Below, one piece after another: positions 1-10,379 of a stretch of DNA of 64,000 bases. The DNA lies in contig JAHLJT010003656.1 in NCBI GenBank assembly GCA_031308135.1, positions 52,057,665 to 52,121,664 on the forward strand. The letters run 5' to 3'. The notes beneath the pieces are model-generated. The model was given only the letters and a program-made list of their open reading frames with translations. It made no database searches and was not told the origin of the DNA. Positions within the stretch are counted from its first letter, which is position 1. The number at the start of each line of letters is the position of its first letter. Made by a program: the position numbers and the translations under genes. This DNA is from Acheta domesticus (lineage: Eukaryota > Arthropoda > Insecta > Orthoptera > Gryllidae).

Positions 1-440
1 ACGTTTACAATTTTCGAAAATTCAGAGAATTCATCGAAAATTAGGCCTGCGGAATTCTCTTAAGCGTTCTTTGCTCTATCCGAGGACAATGTTTAAAAAA
101 TAATTTGGAGTTGTTTTTGAGAAAATGTTGAAAGTGTCGTTGAGACTTTGTAAAGTACACCCCAAAATCAAAATATCCATTTCAAGGTCTTGAATTCCTA
201 CAAATCAATCGAGGAATATCAATTTTGGAGAACATCGACTGAATGGTTTTGGCGCTAGTGTGAATACAAACGGACGGATGTATTAACAGACGGACCGTAC
301 CGGACGTACAGACAGAATGCGGACGGACGTACGGACAGAGAGTCCGATTTACGTTTTGCCATCAATAGATTTTTTTGGTATCAAGAACCTACAAAACGTG
401 TATTCTGACGTGTTAAAGGAAGTAATTTACGACTTATATA
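1..440 (+). repeat. Dispersed repeat family R1, copy 1
   Basis: This stretch shares an ordered series of segments with 61955-62345 (same strand) and 55985-56290 (opposite strand). The shared parts are an opening TTTTCGAAAA block with TATCCGAGGA further in, a run of CGGACGGA-type 8-mers (about 270-345), then TTTTGCC, a TCGATTTTT-like core, GGTATCAAGAA and CTACAAAAC. The copies are diverged. The copy is probably cut by the window start. No coding capacity or terminal repeats were found, so the class is unknown. Confidence 0.6.
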
Positions 441-2040
441 TGGTCAAGAATTTCCCACTTTCTTTTTGCCAAGTCTCAACAATGAAAGTTTCTCGTTCGA
501 AAATTCGCCGTTTTTCGACGCACGATACAATGCTGTTTCTTCTTACGAAGTAAGGCGAGTTATTGACATAATGTTTGCGAACATCGTTAATTGTTATTTC
601 GATTTGGTGCGGGTGAGTCTGGAGATTTTGAACATGCCTCCATCATTCTAGATTCCAGATTCTTTCCTTGTAAGCTATGCAGTTTGCACTTGATACCTCT
701 AAATCCTCGCTTACAAGAGCTGCATTCAAGCTACGCCTTTCTCAGCTTAATATAGGAGATGGTATTGTTTTTTAACGTCGTATTGAATTTAATGTTTTTC
801 TACCAACAGTAGTTGTGTTGAACGACGTCCGTTTGGACACTGGGCTAGAAGCTGATATATCTGTGTCTTTTGCTATTCGAGAGCTTGAGCAACGGCTGCA
901 TAAATCCGTGCGTCAGTAAGGTGGAGATTCACTTAACATCATTGAACTAACTTTCACTAAATCTATTTGAAAGAACTCACGTAAGTTTTTTACTAATTTC
1001 GTGTAAGAAAATGGAATATTTACACACAGCTAAATAATTAAATTTGATATTTCCTCATATTTACTGGTAATTTTACACAACACTTTTTTGACAAACTATC
1101 ATCACTTGTGCCGAAGTACATAAAAAATAATGTATATAGATTTCAATATTTTTTGTCCTCTTCGGTTCTGTATCTCTGGAACATCTCTCTTGGTTGTCCA
1201 CCAAATATCTCCTAACTGTTCATCATTAACAGATTCACAATTCTCTAGGAATAAATCGAACCTATCTGGGCGAAAGTGGACGTTAAATTTGTAAACGCAT
1301 GGTTGAATTCAATTTAATAAAAATATATGTCAGTTAAATCTAAATTATTTTAAACAAATCAAGCAGCCTGTCATTTTGTCTTTCACTACACATTTTAGCA
1401 GTTGATTGTCCAGACGTCACAACCCAATAAAACCTTTTTTACACTTCCTATATTGAAGTTTTAACATCGATCCCACGATATTCTTGTGCGGTGGAGGCTG
1501 GAGAGAACAAAAGCAGAAAGATGATGAGGCCCAGAGCATGCGGTTGGCGGGCAAGGGGCAATGGAGAAGGGACGATGTCCACAGAAGGCATGGCGTTGGT
1601 AAGGCGTGCTGTTGTGTGGATCTCAAAAGCACGTTGCACAGGATTTGGAAATGCAAAAGTGCGAGAACAGGAGAGGAGAGTGAGGAGGGAGAGACTCCGA
1701 ATGAAGAGAGGGCAAAGGAATGAAGCAGAGGAGATCAGGTGGAACAGCATTGGGGAAATCGTGTTGACTTAAAAAGTTAGGAAAAAAAAATTATGGTTTC
1801 GATTTGACATTTGCTGGGTGAAATCGATATTTTGTATTTTATGTTTCTTCAAGCAGTCTCAGATAAACACACTTGTCTTATTTATTTTGATAGTACGTTA
1901 GTTGAAAATCGTACATATTCTTTCCACTTGGAAATTCAAAATCATAGAATACAGAACATTGCTTATCCCACATCACACCGTCATAAGAAACGTACCGATA
2001 TTTCGGCTGTTGAGAAAACGCTCGGGCAAGTACAAGGGAA
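441..2040. other. AT-rich stretch, no gene recognised
   Basis: The sequence is mostly AT-rich with many stops in all frames. A purine-rich patch at 1484-1740 opens short reading frames on both strands, but none resembles a protein family I know. No repeat shared with the rest of the window was found. Confidence 0.5.
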
Positions 2041-2049
2041 TTTGGGTGT

Positions 2050-2345
2050 CGGAATTTCTTGGCCACTCCCGAGGCCGTTGAGCGAGGATTGGATGCGCGG
2101 CGCGGCGCGGGGCGATGAGGCGAGGAGGGGGGCGATCGCCTCTCGCCCCGCCGCGCAGCCCAGCGGCGCGTGAGCGCCCATCCTCGCCCTCCGAGCACCC
2201 CCGACCTCAATCGTCCCCGCCCCCGCCGTCGGATTGGCGTTATCCCTCTGTCGGCCCCGCGCATCACCTGCTCTCCTTCCTCGCAACGCGCTCCGCTCGA
2301 CGCACCGACGCGGTTGGCTCAAGCCCTCATACGGCAGGGCGAGCT
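2050..2345. other. GC/CpG-rich islet
   Basis: A sharply bounded GC-rich, CpG-dense segment lies in AT-rich surroundings. Overlapping frames of Arg/Pro/Ala-rich composition are open simply because stop codons are rare in such DNA. It could be a CpG island or a regulatory element. No splice sites or protein motifs were seen. Confidence 0.5.
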
Positions 2346-2745
2346 TTACGAATCCTCTCCTATATTCTCTTACTAGTACACATGGGGTTTGCATCTCTCA
2401 CATGCAACAAATATTTTTAAACAAGGTCTCTAAATAAAGAGAAATACACGGAATCTTGACGAATTGACCTTTAACTTTAAAAATATGAAGGATTTATTTT
2501 AAAAAAAAAACTAGTAATGCTACAACAGCATGTACTTTCTCGCATTATAATGTTGTCGTTATGTAGACAGGACGCCCATGTATGTTTCATTAATTTCAAA
2601 CAGAAATGAAGTGAAAAGTACTAACTTTTACAAAAAATTGCACATAATCTTTTCAAAGCTGATTTTGTACACCACTTCGACGCAAAAATCCGTAACTTAA
2701 TAATTGGACAAATCAAGACAAAATAATTGGTATAAAGCGCCGAAA
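2346..2745. other. AT-rich spacer, nothing recognised
   Basis: AT-rich sequence between two GC islets with no open reading frame of note and no recognisable repeat. Confidence 0.5.
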
Positions 2746-2749
2746 AAAG

Positions 2750-3290
2750 GAACGCTTCGGTCCTCTGGGCCCTCGTCCAATTCCCCTCCCCTCTCCGCCC
2801 CGGCGCTGCCGCGCCCGCGCGCGTCGGTTGGGAGCGCAGTCACCTGGCGCCGCCCCCACCCACGGGGGATCCGCCGAGGGGCGAAAAATATCCGGAGATG
2901 CTCTCGCAGCGGAGAGCGCTCTCGATGCTTCGGCCGCCGCCGCGGAGCGGAGGGGCGGGGCGAAGCTGGGCGAGGCGGGGCGGGGCGAGGTGGGGCGAGG
3001 CGAGGCGGGGCAGGGCGGGGCGTGGCGAGGCGGGGCAGGGCGGGGCGTGGCGGGGCAGGGCGGAGCGTTGCGGGGCGGGGCAGGGTAGGGCGGAGCGGGG
3101 CGTGGCGGGGAGGGGCGGTGCGTGGCGAGGCGAGGCGGGGCGTGGCGGGGAGGTGCAGGGCGGGGAGCAGCCGAGCGCGCCCTTTCCTCCGCCGCTGCGA
3201 GCGGCTTTGCCTCCCGCGCAAGGCAGAGTGCGGTCGGAGGGAGCGAAGCGTCGCCGGGCACACGTTCCTCCCTTGGTGTGTTAACGCGAA
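2750..3290. other. GC-rich islet containing a G-rich tandem array
   Basis: The centre (about 2940-3175) is an irregular array of GGGGC, GGCGA and GGCGT pentamers on the plus strand, which could form G-quadruplexes and carries many GC-box-like GGGGCGGGG sites. Long Arg/Gly/Ala or Pro/Ala frames on both strands are a consequence of the missing stops, not evidence of protein. The flanks (2750-2940, 3180-3290) are CpG-dense but not tandem. Confidence 0.65.
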
Positions 3291-3299
3291 AGGACGCAC

Positions 3300-3910
3300 A
3301 ACCCGTCCACGGAACGCTTCCAACGTTGTTCGCAGTAGCGAAGTCTTATCTTGCACATGGTTCGATTTCACTGCTTCACCTTTGGCGACGAGAAAGAATT
3401 ATAAGTTGGCATGGGAGCATCATAACTGACAGGAAAGTGTCGAATACACGATTTGTTTCACCGTAATGCGACTCGCTTAAAAAATCGTTATCACTACGGA
3501 CTGAATTAATGAAATGTCCTTATTTTTCTTTTCTCTTTAGAACAATCACTTTTAGTGTACACTAATTTTATGTTATAACAAAAGGAAATGATCCATTTTT
3601 GTGTAACTTGTTTGCATTTTACTTTGATTTTGACTAAAGTCATTTTTTCCGTTTTTGTCACTTTTAAAAGCCTTTCCCCTGATTTAATAGATTTTAATAC
3701 TATTTTAATGGTACTCGCTTCAAATAATATTTAGGAGATGCAACAAATGTTCACAGAATTTCTAAGTAATCTAATCTATTTCTTCTTTGAGTAATTGTAA
3801 TGTCAGCCGTTTTGAATATGTAATCTAAGGTTCCTGTGACGCCTATCTGTGCCATTGTCGGTACGGCCGATTTCGGGATAACTAAACACTGATATTTCCT
3901 GGTGAAGAAC
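3300..3910. other. AT-rich stretch, nothing recognised
   Basis: No open frames of note. A pyrimidine tract ending TTCTCTTTAG at about 3530-3540 resembles an acceptor site, but the following sequence is not open and has no donor, so I do not call an exon. Confidence 0.4.
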
Positions 3911-3921
3911 AATCCAAACGT

Positions 3922-4262
3922 GTGACGGTTAGCGTGCCGGACTGTCATACCCAAGCTCGCGGGTTCAAACCCGATCGAAGCCGTGGATTTTTAAGGGCAA
4001 GAAAATCCTTCGTACGCCTTCCGCGGAGGGGAAGTAAAGCCGGCTGGCCCATGTTAGTAGATTTACTTGCATGTAAAAGATCCTCAAGCCTAAATGACGC
4101 CTCTGAGCTAAATTCAAATCGCCTGTTTCGTCGCCCGAGATAATACCTTCTTTCTCCGCTAGGTGGTGAAAGGAGCGTAGAGAAATTTGCGTGGTCAGAC
4201 GGAAGAGCGGGCCTGATGGCCCGAGTCTCGCCACGTAAAATAAGGCATTAACAACTAACAAA
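3922..4262 (+). mobile_element. SINE-B: tRNA-derived SINE (tRNA-Asp-like head)
   Basis: The 5' end looks like a tRNA gene. An A-box-like ACGGTTAGCGTGC is followed by an anticodon-arm-like CTGTCAT (anticodon GTC, hence Asp-like) and a matching B box, GGTTCAAACCC, at about 3964. An unrelated body of about 270 bp follows, including a GGGCC-TGAT-GGCCC hairpin near 4210-4230, and then an A-rich tail. The 8-mer CCAAACGT lies at 3914-3921 and again at 4263-4270, which fits a target-site duplication. Pol III transcription and mobilisation by a partner LINE are inferred from the class. No second copy was found in this window. Confidence 0.75.
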
Positions 4263-4270
4263 CCAAACGT

Positions 4271-4535
4271 TTGCCTTCTAGCTTTAGTTGAACAAAAGGA
4301 AGAAGTCTCGATTACATCAGCAACTTATTATACAGCTTGAATTGTTCATCAGAACTGGTTTCGATAAAATATTTTACATTTGTCTTCGCTTTTAGGGCAT
4401 TTTATTGATCATTTTTGGCGACGTCTGAGGCCGTCAAAATCCACCGCCTAGTTATGACCTTCCTCCAGCCTTCCCTGCCTCCCACCGTTGTGTTATTTCA
4501 TCGCCAGCTCCTATATTGCCACCCATTTTCTCCTC
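4271..4535. other. Spacer, nothing recognised
   Basis: Unremarkable sequence between SINE-B and the next GC islet. Confidence 0.4.
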
Positions 4536-4539
4536 TGTA

Positions 4540-4800
4540 TCATGCCTCCACCACCATGCTGCTCCGCCCTCTTTCCGTCCTGCGTCCCCTAATCTCACAC
4601 GTACGCCCACTCCTCTTCCGCCGCGTTGCTCTCGCGATTCCCAGGAGACCCACCGCCGATTCGCCCCACCCCGCCCCGCGGCGGCGCGGCTGGCAAAACA
4701 TGGCAGAACGAACGGCCTGGGGCAGCAAGGTGAGCGCGGGCCCGGGCTGGCGCAAGAGGAGTTGCGGCGGGGGCGGGACGAGGCGTGGGGCGCGGGAAGC
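4540..4800. other. GC-rich islet
   Basis: A CpG- and C-rich segment with Pro/Arg-rich frames open on both strands. No domain or splice signal was recognised. It resembles the other islets in composition but not in sequence. Confidence 0.45.
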
Positions 4801-4880
4801 AAGCAAAGGATAAATGGGAAGCGCTGCATTAGAAAAGGCGGTGATTCGAAAAGGTGTGGCCGAGATCGTTAAGTCAGTCA

Positions 4881-5032
4881 TCTTCACAGTTATCATGTCA
4901 TCTTCACAGTTATCATGTCATCTTCACAGTTATCATGTCATCTTCACAGTTATCATGTCATCTTCACAGTTATCATGTCATCTTCACAGTTATCATGTCA
5001 TCTTCACAGTTATCATGTCATCTTCACAGTTA
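4881..5032 (+). repeat. 20-bp tandem repeat, about 7.6 near-identical copies
   Basis: The unit TCTTCACAGTTATCATGTCA repeats seven times without a visible change (4881-5020), followed by a partial eighth copy to 5032. The lack of divergence points to a recent expansion. A 20-bp period shifts frame at each unit, yet all frames stay open through the array, so the overlapping repetitive ORFs here are not genes. Confidence 0.95.
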
Positions 5033-5124
5033 CCATAACGTTAAATCCAATAGTGGTCGCTAATGACCTAGATGTTGATGCGACCTTAAAAAAGAAAAGA
5101 AAAGATGTTCTATTCAACTAGTTG

Positions 5125-5400
5125 GTTGAATGATTGAATTATTGATTAGTAACTCCGGGCACGTCAACTGTTAGGGTCACGGGTCGTCTCGTAAGTGTAT
5201 ATATCACTGGCGGTGGGCCTCGATCCGGCGCCGACCTTCCTGTTCACTTGCCGCTTTCTCCACTACAAGATTCGAGCATCTCCCGCCAGCGGGGCACCAG
5301 ACAGCAGTTGAAGGCCGCTATGAAGCTAGTGTCAAAAATTCTGCCACCTCCTGATCAGAGACACTGTAGTGAGTGAACATCAATTGATTCCTTGAAACAT
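5125..5400 (-). mobile_element. SINE-A copy, internally deleted
   Basis: In reverse orientation this carries the SINE-A 3' tail (ATTGATTAG-like, 5128-5152), the CGGGCACGTCAACTG block and the CCGCCAGCGGGGCA block. It then skips the middle of the element and resumes with TAGTGTCAAAAATTCTGCC and the tRNA-like head (GATCAGAGACACTG, CATCAATTGATTCC). The internal loss is about 250 bp relative to 6528-7075. Confidence 0.75.
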
Positions 5401-5803
5401 CTAAACCGGGTTTAGCTATTTGGATTAAATGCGGTAAGCCAAGTATTAAAAATGCTGATTTCGTACAGCGATTTTGTGTAGCGTCGTTGGCATTTTGAAG
5501 CCATCGGCGAAGGACTGTCCTCCGCAACGAATGTAAATAATCTTAGCTTATCCAACGCAAAACTGCTTGTGCACTTCACGTCAAAATGCAGATGTGGCGT
5601 AACTTTACTCACTATTCTCGCGTAACTATCTTTTTCTGAATTGTACGGAGTAGAAGCTCACCTTTGCGGATCGTTGAAATATACGTACTTCAACATAAAA
5701 TATATTTTTGTACCCGCCTCTAAAGTCTCCTTTTTCAGGGTGGCAGTCATTTTACGTCCGTATTTCTCATTTAAATATGTCGGATGAAAGTAACTTCAGT
5801 AGA

Positions 5804-5833
5804 AGTGCGTAACTTCAGTAGAAGTTACGCACT
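5804..5833. repeat. Perfect 13-bp stem, 4-nt loop hairpin
   Basis: AGTGCGTAACTTC, a loop AGTA, then GAAGTTACGCACT. It overlaps a short direct repeat of TAACTTCAGTAGAAGT. No U-run follows, so it is not a typical terminator. The surrounding AT-rich stretch 5401-6300 shows nothing else. Confidence 0.85.
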
Positions 5834-6299
5834 AGAACAATTGAATCTATACAGCATATCGTCGTTGAATTGGCGATTTTTACTTTTTGGTACCAGTGAT
5901 TCAGAATTTGCTTGCTCTTAAGGTTGAGAAGAAAATAAAAAAAAAACAACTAGAAATTGTGGCCTTAAAATAGAAAATAAGAAACGTCCTATGCGACCTT
6001 TACAATTTATTGATGATAGAATAATCTCGTATGTGGTAAGAGCCAAATGGGAGGTTTCCTTAAGGTGCTTTGAGAAAATTATTTCAATATATAAATATTT
6101 AATACTGTTATATAGAAAATGTAGGATGCCTAAACGCAGCCAACTGTACATTATTAACATCCAATATTGTTTTTCCTTCCTCCTGTAGAATTTTGTTGTT
6201 TCTTTGCAGTAGGAGGTTGTCTACCATCAACGACGATATTCCAGGGGTGTTCCTGTTTTCCATTTGCTCTCGTTATGTGTTGAACAAAACTGCTCGCGA

Positions 6300-6515
6300 G
6301 AGGAAGCGGCGAAGGCGTAAGTGAAGCAAGAGCTGGCGGGAAACGAGAGCGGTGCCCGTGCGGCGCGTCGGGAGCTGCTACGTCATCGATTGGAGCGGAG
6401 GTGTGGTGGGCGGGCGAATGCTGCTCATGCAGTAAGCCCCCTGTCGGTGGCAAAGGGAGGGACAGGAGCGAGGGAGGGCGTGGGGGCGGGGGCGGGGTCT
6501 TCGGCGCCAAGAACA
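6300..6515. other. GC-rich islet
   Basis: A G-rich, CpG-rich segment ending immediately before a SINE-A insertion. No gene was recognised. Confidence 0.4.
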
Positions 6516-6527
6516 CCTCATTCAACG

Positions 6528-7075
6528 CTCGATTCATGATTCCGGGCGCGTCACCTGCCAAGGTCCCGGAAGTGTAGTGCATGTATTTATCGGGGGGGGT
6601 GATCTTCCCCCGCTGGATAGTGAGATCCGGCACCCACCTACCGTCGACTAGCGGGGTTTCCCCAATCACGTATCTCCCACCAGCGGGGCATCGCCCCAGC
6701 CGGGTTAAGTCCTAAGCCCCCGACCGATCTCCCGGCATGTGTGGCAGTGTAGTGCATGCAAAGTGTACGTGTGTATAAGTAAAAGGTAAGGATAGGACAA
6801 GGAAGAAGGAAAGATCGCGCGCAGTCCATGGCCCGTTCGTTAGGGTACTGTTCTGGCGTTCGCCTGGTTTTGATCGGAGAAACCACTAAAAAATACCGAT
6901 CAGTGCAGCCGGCCTCTAGGATTCTCCCCCAGACAGCAACGAATTCCTCTTAGCTGACTGATTCCTCTTAGCTAGAGTCAAAAATCCTGCCACCGTCACG
7001 ACTCGCACCCTAGGACCTCCCGGTCAGAGAGGCACTGCAGTGACATCAGTTGATGCCCTGAACCACTTCTCGCGT
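6528..7075 (-). mobile_element. SINE-A full-length copy with 10-bp target duplication
   Basis: The 10-mer TCATTCAACG at 6518-6527 is repeated exactly at 7076-7085, fixing the ends of a 548-bp element read on the minus strand. From its 5' end (7075) it has a TGGTTCAGGGC A-box-like motif, a decayed B box (GGTGCGAGTCG), GGTGGCAGGATTTT, a long body containing GATCGCGCGC and CCCGCTAGTCGACGG blocks, and a tail of ATCATGAATC type instead of poly(A). The ORF on the minus strand here is not a gene. With 42056-42589 it is the best reference for the family in this window. Confidence 0.9.
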
Positions 7076-7085
7076 TCATTCAACG

Positions 7086-7540
7086 GAAAGTGCAATGTTG
7101 CTGTAAAGAATGTTTCGAAAGTCGAATCATTGGCTGAGATGGCTCACTGACAGTGTTGTAGCGGCAGCATTTCTAATTCTATAGAATCTTATACATTTTT
7201 GTTTCCCTTCTATAATCTTGTCGCTAATATCAATTTGGTTTTTGAAGCAATACTCGTACGTTCAGTGCAATTTAGATTTATTAGATTTTTAAATGTTCGT
7301 GAATGTTTTGAGTGAATTATACCAATGAAACTTTGAAGTGATTATAATTAATATTAAAATTGAAGAGAAAACGTTCAAATATAAAACCTACGAGTCTAAA
7401 AATAGTATTGATTTAACCGATAAGGACATTCATGTGTTTGTAATAATATAAAACTATTTCTTACATCCAACAACTGCTTTGTAAAGTTCTTCGGGATCTA
7501 ACTCCGTTTTTGATAGTGTTCGTTCGATGTTGCTTCCTCC
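7086..7540. other. AT-rich stretch, nothing recognised
   Basis: Low-GC sequence with dense stops and no shared repeat detected. Confidence 0.45.
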
Positions 7541-7544
7541 ATTG

Positions 7545-7745
7545 GGAAGGCGCTGATGCGGTGCCGAGCTTCCCTTCTATAGAGCATCGCCTTCCACCGC
7601 TGGGGAGCAGGTTCGATCGCCCGCCAGTCCGAATGGAATTCGTTGACAAAGGAGGCCCCAGCAAGTGTTGCCTCTTGGCAGCCATCCTTAGAACGAAGTC
7701 AGTTGAAAGGCATGTAAACCCAAACCAGTAAATAAATCGATAAAT
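7545..7745 (+). mobile_element. SINE-C: another tRNA-derived SINE
   Basis: A tRNA-like segment, TAGAGCATCGCCTTCCACC then GGTTCGATCGC (B-box match), sits at about 7575-7622. It is followed by about 100 bp of unrelated body and an AAATAAATCGATAAATC tail. The anticodon loop CTTCCAC would be TCC (Gly-like), but the acceptor stem is not preserved, so this is a SINE or tRNA-derived relic and not a working tRNA gene. It ends directly before a SINE-A copy. Boundaries are approximate. Confidence 0.5.
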
Positions 7746-7749
7746 CACA

Positions 7750-8270
7750 CCGGTTGAGTTTAGCTCATTGCCACTGCCTCTGCAGTGTCTCTGACCGGAA
7801 GGTCCTTGGTTCGAGTCCCAACGGTGGCAGGATTTTCGACTGTGACTTGTCAGCTATGTCGAATTCAATCTCTGTCTGGAGGAAAATTCTAGCGGTCGAC
7901 TGCTCTGATCGGTCGTTTTCCGTGGTTTCTCCCATCAACACCAGGCGAATACCGGAAGAGTACGGGCCACGGACTGCCCGCGATTTTTCCTTCTCCCTCG
8001 TCCTATCCTTTCCCTCCCACTCGCTTAAACGCATTACCCTACCAGTAATTTCGAGAGATCAGTGGGGAGTTAGAGCTTGTTCCGACTGGAGTGCCTCGCT
8101 GGGGGAGAGAGCAGGAGCGGGAAACCTCGGCCAGCCGACATGAAAACCGGCGCGGAATCTAATCATCGAGTGTGGGAGAACACAGTTTCCCTTCCCGCAT
8201 AAAACATTTCGCTCTATTAAGGTTACAAATGTCTACGGTAGTTGACGTGCCCGGAATCGTCCATCAATTA
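7750..8270 (+). mobile_element. SINE-A copy, near full length
   Basis: The head has TAGCTCATTGCC followed by a perfect B box, GGTTCGAGTCCC (about 7807-7818), and GGTGGCAGGATTTTCGAC. The GCTCTGATCGG, GTGGTTTCTCCCATCAACAC and GGGCCACGG blocks follow in family order, and the copy ends with GACGTGCCCGGAATCG and a CCATCAATTA tail. The 3' third is more diverged than in other copies. It inserted beside the SINE-C tail. Confidence 0.8.
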
Positions 8271-8374
8271 TTGGCTCCTACTTCGTTTTGGAATTGTTAT
8301 TATCTTAAAATAAGTGCAATGAAACGAAAGCTTGATGCCTACCTTGGAGTCATGCAGTAATTAATATGATGTAG

Positions 8375-8990
8375 CGTTGAATGACCCGTAGCGAGCGGCG
8401 CGAGGCACGCCTTCGTAATTGCAACTGCCACCGCCGCCACCGCCGCCGCCGCCGCCGGCGTGTGTCGAGCGCCCGCAGCGGAGGCGCGATTCTCCACACC
8501 GCCCCTCCCCCCCTCCTCGCCCCCCTCCCCGCGCGGCATTGCGCAGGCTCAGCCGCTGCGACGAGCGCTGCTTTTCCGGAACGCGCGCGCGCTCGGGCGG
8601 GCGGCGCCCCGTTCAACCTGTGAGGGCGTGGGTGGGGGAGGGGAGGTTCCGCACGAGCGCTCGCCAGCCCGGCGCACCGGGGCACGGCGCGAGGCGATGC
8701 GCCGCGGATACGCCCACGCTCCCGCCCTCTGCCCGCCCCGCCCCGCCCCGCGCCGCACTATGCCACACTGGGCGACGAACGTGCACGTAGGCCGAATGCG
8801 TTTCTTCGCCCTTTGCACTCGCAGGGCGCGGGTGACACGCCTACCACGAATGCTGTCTGCGCTCGGAGGTTTCTCAGCATTGCGACCTCCTGCAACTCGT
8901 CGAGGAGGACAATGGAAAAAGGCTGCACAGCTCGAAGCCGATACTCGGCACTCCCCCGATCCAGCTCCTTTTCACATTATTGCGTCAGCA
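8375..8990. other. Large GC/CpG-rich islet with CCG/CCA repeat
   Basis: It begins with a trinucleotide tract of CCG and CCA (8427-8458) and continues as a CpG-dense segment with frames open on both strands. A 190-aa plus frame (8460-9032) is Arg/Ala/Pro-rich without domain signatures, so I do not call it a gene. Position and composition would fit a CpG-island promoter, but no transcript evidence can be read from sequence. Confidence 0.5.
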
Positions 8991-9013
8991 CTGTTCAAAA
9001 ATAGAATAGTAGC

Positions 9014-9525
9014 TGTTATGTCCATAAAATAAATCTCGCACGCAACTTTAACAATAATTTATTAATGCATTAGTTACAAAACAATCAGCCATACTGCTAT
9101 TCACGGGCAATCTCCAATGCCCTGCCTAGCGTATCTCCGGCAATCACCAATGCCCTGTTTCACGTATCCGGGGCAATCTCCAATGCCCTCCAATACCCCT
9201 ACTGACACGTCCGCTTCTAGACGCTCCCTGCTGCTGCTGCTGTAGTCGTTACTCCACGACGACATTCATCTTGCGGCTGCCTCTCCGGACTCGGCGCGTA
9301 CGCTATTCGTGGTGCTCTGTGGGCTCACTCCCAACTCCCTGTCGGGGTGTCGGCCGGCTCCCTTTAAAGGGCCGGCGTCCGGCGGCGAGACTCGCTCCAT
9401 GCCTCGAGCCTGCCGAACCGTGGCCGTAGCTTGTTGCTGCCGCCACCGGCTCCTGTCAGGGCGCGCTGCCTTGATGCTAGCGCGCCACATACAAACGTAT
9501 GCGCGCCGTGATACGCAACATAACA
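9014..9525 (-). mobile_element. Solo LTR of an LTR retrotransposon
   Basis: The segment starts TGTTATGT and ends CATAACA (short inverted repeat with TG...CA ends), and the 5-mer GTAGC flanks it on both sides (9009-9013 and 9526-9530), the usual 5-bp duplication for LTR elements. Length is 512 bp. On the minus strand an AATAAA-type signal lies close to the 3' end (about 9060-9025), so I read it as minus-oriented. Inside is a roughly 34-bp motif repeated three times (GGCAATCTCCAATGCCCT and variants, about 9103-9195). No internal domain or second LTR is present, as expected after LTR-LTR recombination. Superfamily cannot be told. Confidence 0.75.
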
Positions 9526-9530
9526 GTAGC

Positions 9531-10375
9531 CAAGATCTATTCAACAATGGAAAGTTTATTTTACATATCAGGAAAATACGTGAGCGTCTGTGGCATGCCC
9601 AACGCGTTAATTAAGGATTTTGGTGTGGCATTTGAGACCTGCCCTACGCGTTGTAGGACGTGTCAATACTTACTGCTTCAAGCTAGTAGCCATTATTCTC
9701 GTGGTCTTTCTTACATGCCGTGCAAGCTGTAGGACGTGTCCTATACTCGCGAAGCCGCGGCCAGAGTCGACATCAGGCCTGCCCGGCTGTCCTTCGACGC
9801 GGCATCCCCCGGAGCCAAGATCTCGTGTATTACGCTCGTTGCTTATGAGTGCATCGGCTTAATTTACTTGAAAGTGTATTATATTATTTTAGAAGAAATT
9901 GTTTTGTATTAGAATTCATTTAAATTATAAGACACTGTATTTGATCGACTACTATTGTCTTACAAAGGTGCTATTCTAATTTAGAGGTTAAATAATATTT
10001 TTTTAAAGCTCCACACCGGGCCGCACTTCTTCTGAAGCCAACCTGTTCTCTAGTTTTGTTTCGAGTGTTCTTTCCGGATCCTTGGAACTGTAGGACATCC
10101 AAGGTCTACTCTCGAAGTTAATAATGGAATTCTGTGAAAACCCATTTTTAACAATTTTTTAATATGCTAAAATGGTTATTTTTATTTCGATGTCATTAAA
10201 ATAAATTAAATTTCTTTTAAATTCAGGAATTTTTGTAACATATTTACTTTAACAAATTCAAATAAATAGGGCAGTAAAAAATATCATTACGCATGTCAAA
10301 ATTTCATATGTTAAAAATTAAGGTTTTATATAAAAATTACTATCAAATGTTCATTTACTTATTTTCTTGCGATGA
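9531..10375. other. Stretch without recognised gene
   Basis: The only structure seen is a repeated TGTAGGACGTGTC, at about 9651 and 9730, with a related CTGTAGGACATCC at about 10089. The rest is AT-rich with many stops. Confidence 0.4.
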
Positions 10376-10379
10376 TGTA

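Noticed and set aside
2697..3429. Arg/Gly/Ala- and Pro/Arg/His-rich frames on both strands
   Set aside because: Open only because the GGGGC array lacks stops; same behaviour in several frames at once.
3922..4000. Functional tRNA-Asp gene
   Set aside because: The tRNA-like part runs into a SINE body and lacks a paired acceptor stem; the flanking duplication supports a SINE.
4881..5032. CRISPR-like array
   Set aside because: Units abut without unique spacers and the genome is eukaryotic; it is a simple tandem repeat.
8460..9032. 190-codon plus frame in the 8.4-kb islet
   Set aside because: Low-complexity composition, overlapping frames on both strands, no recognisable domain.
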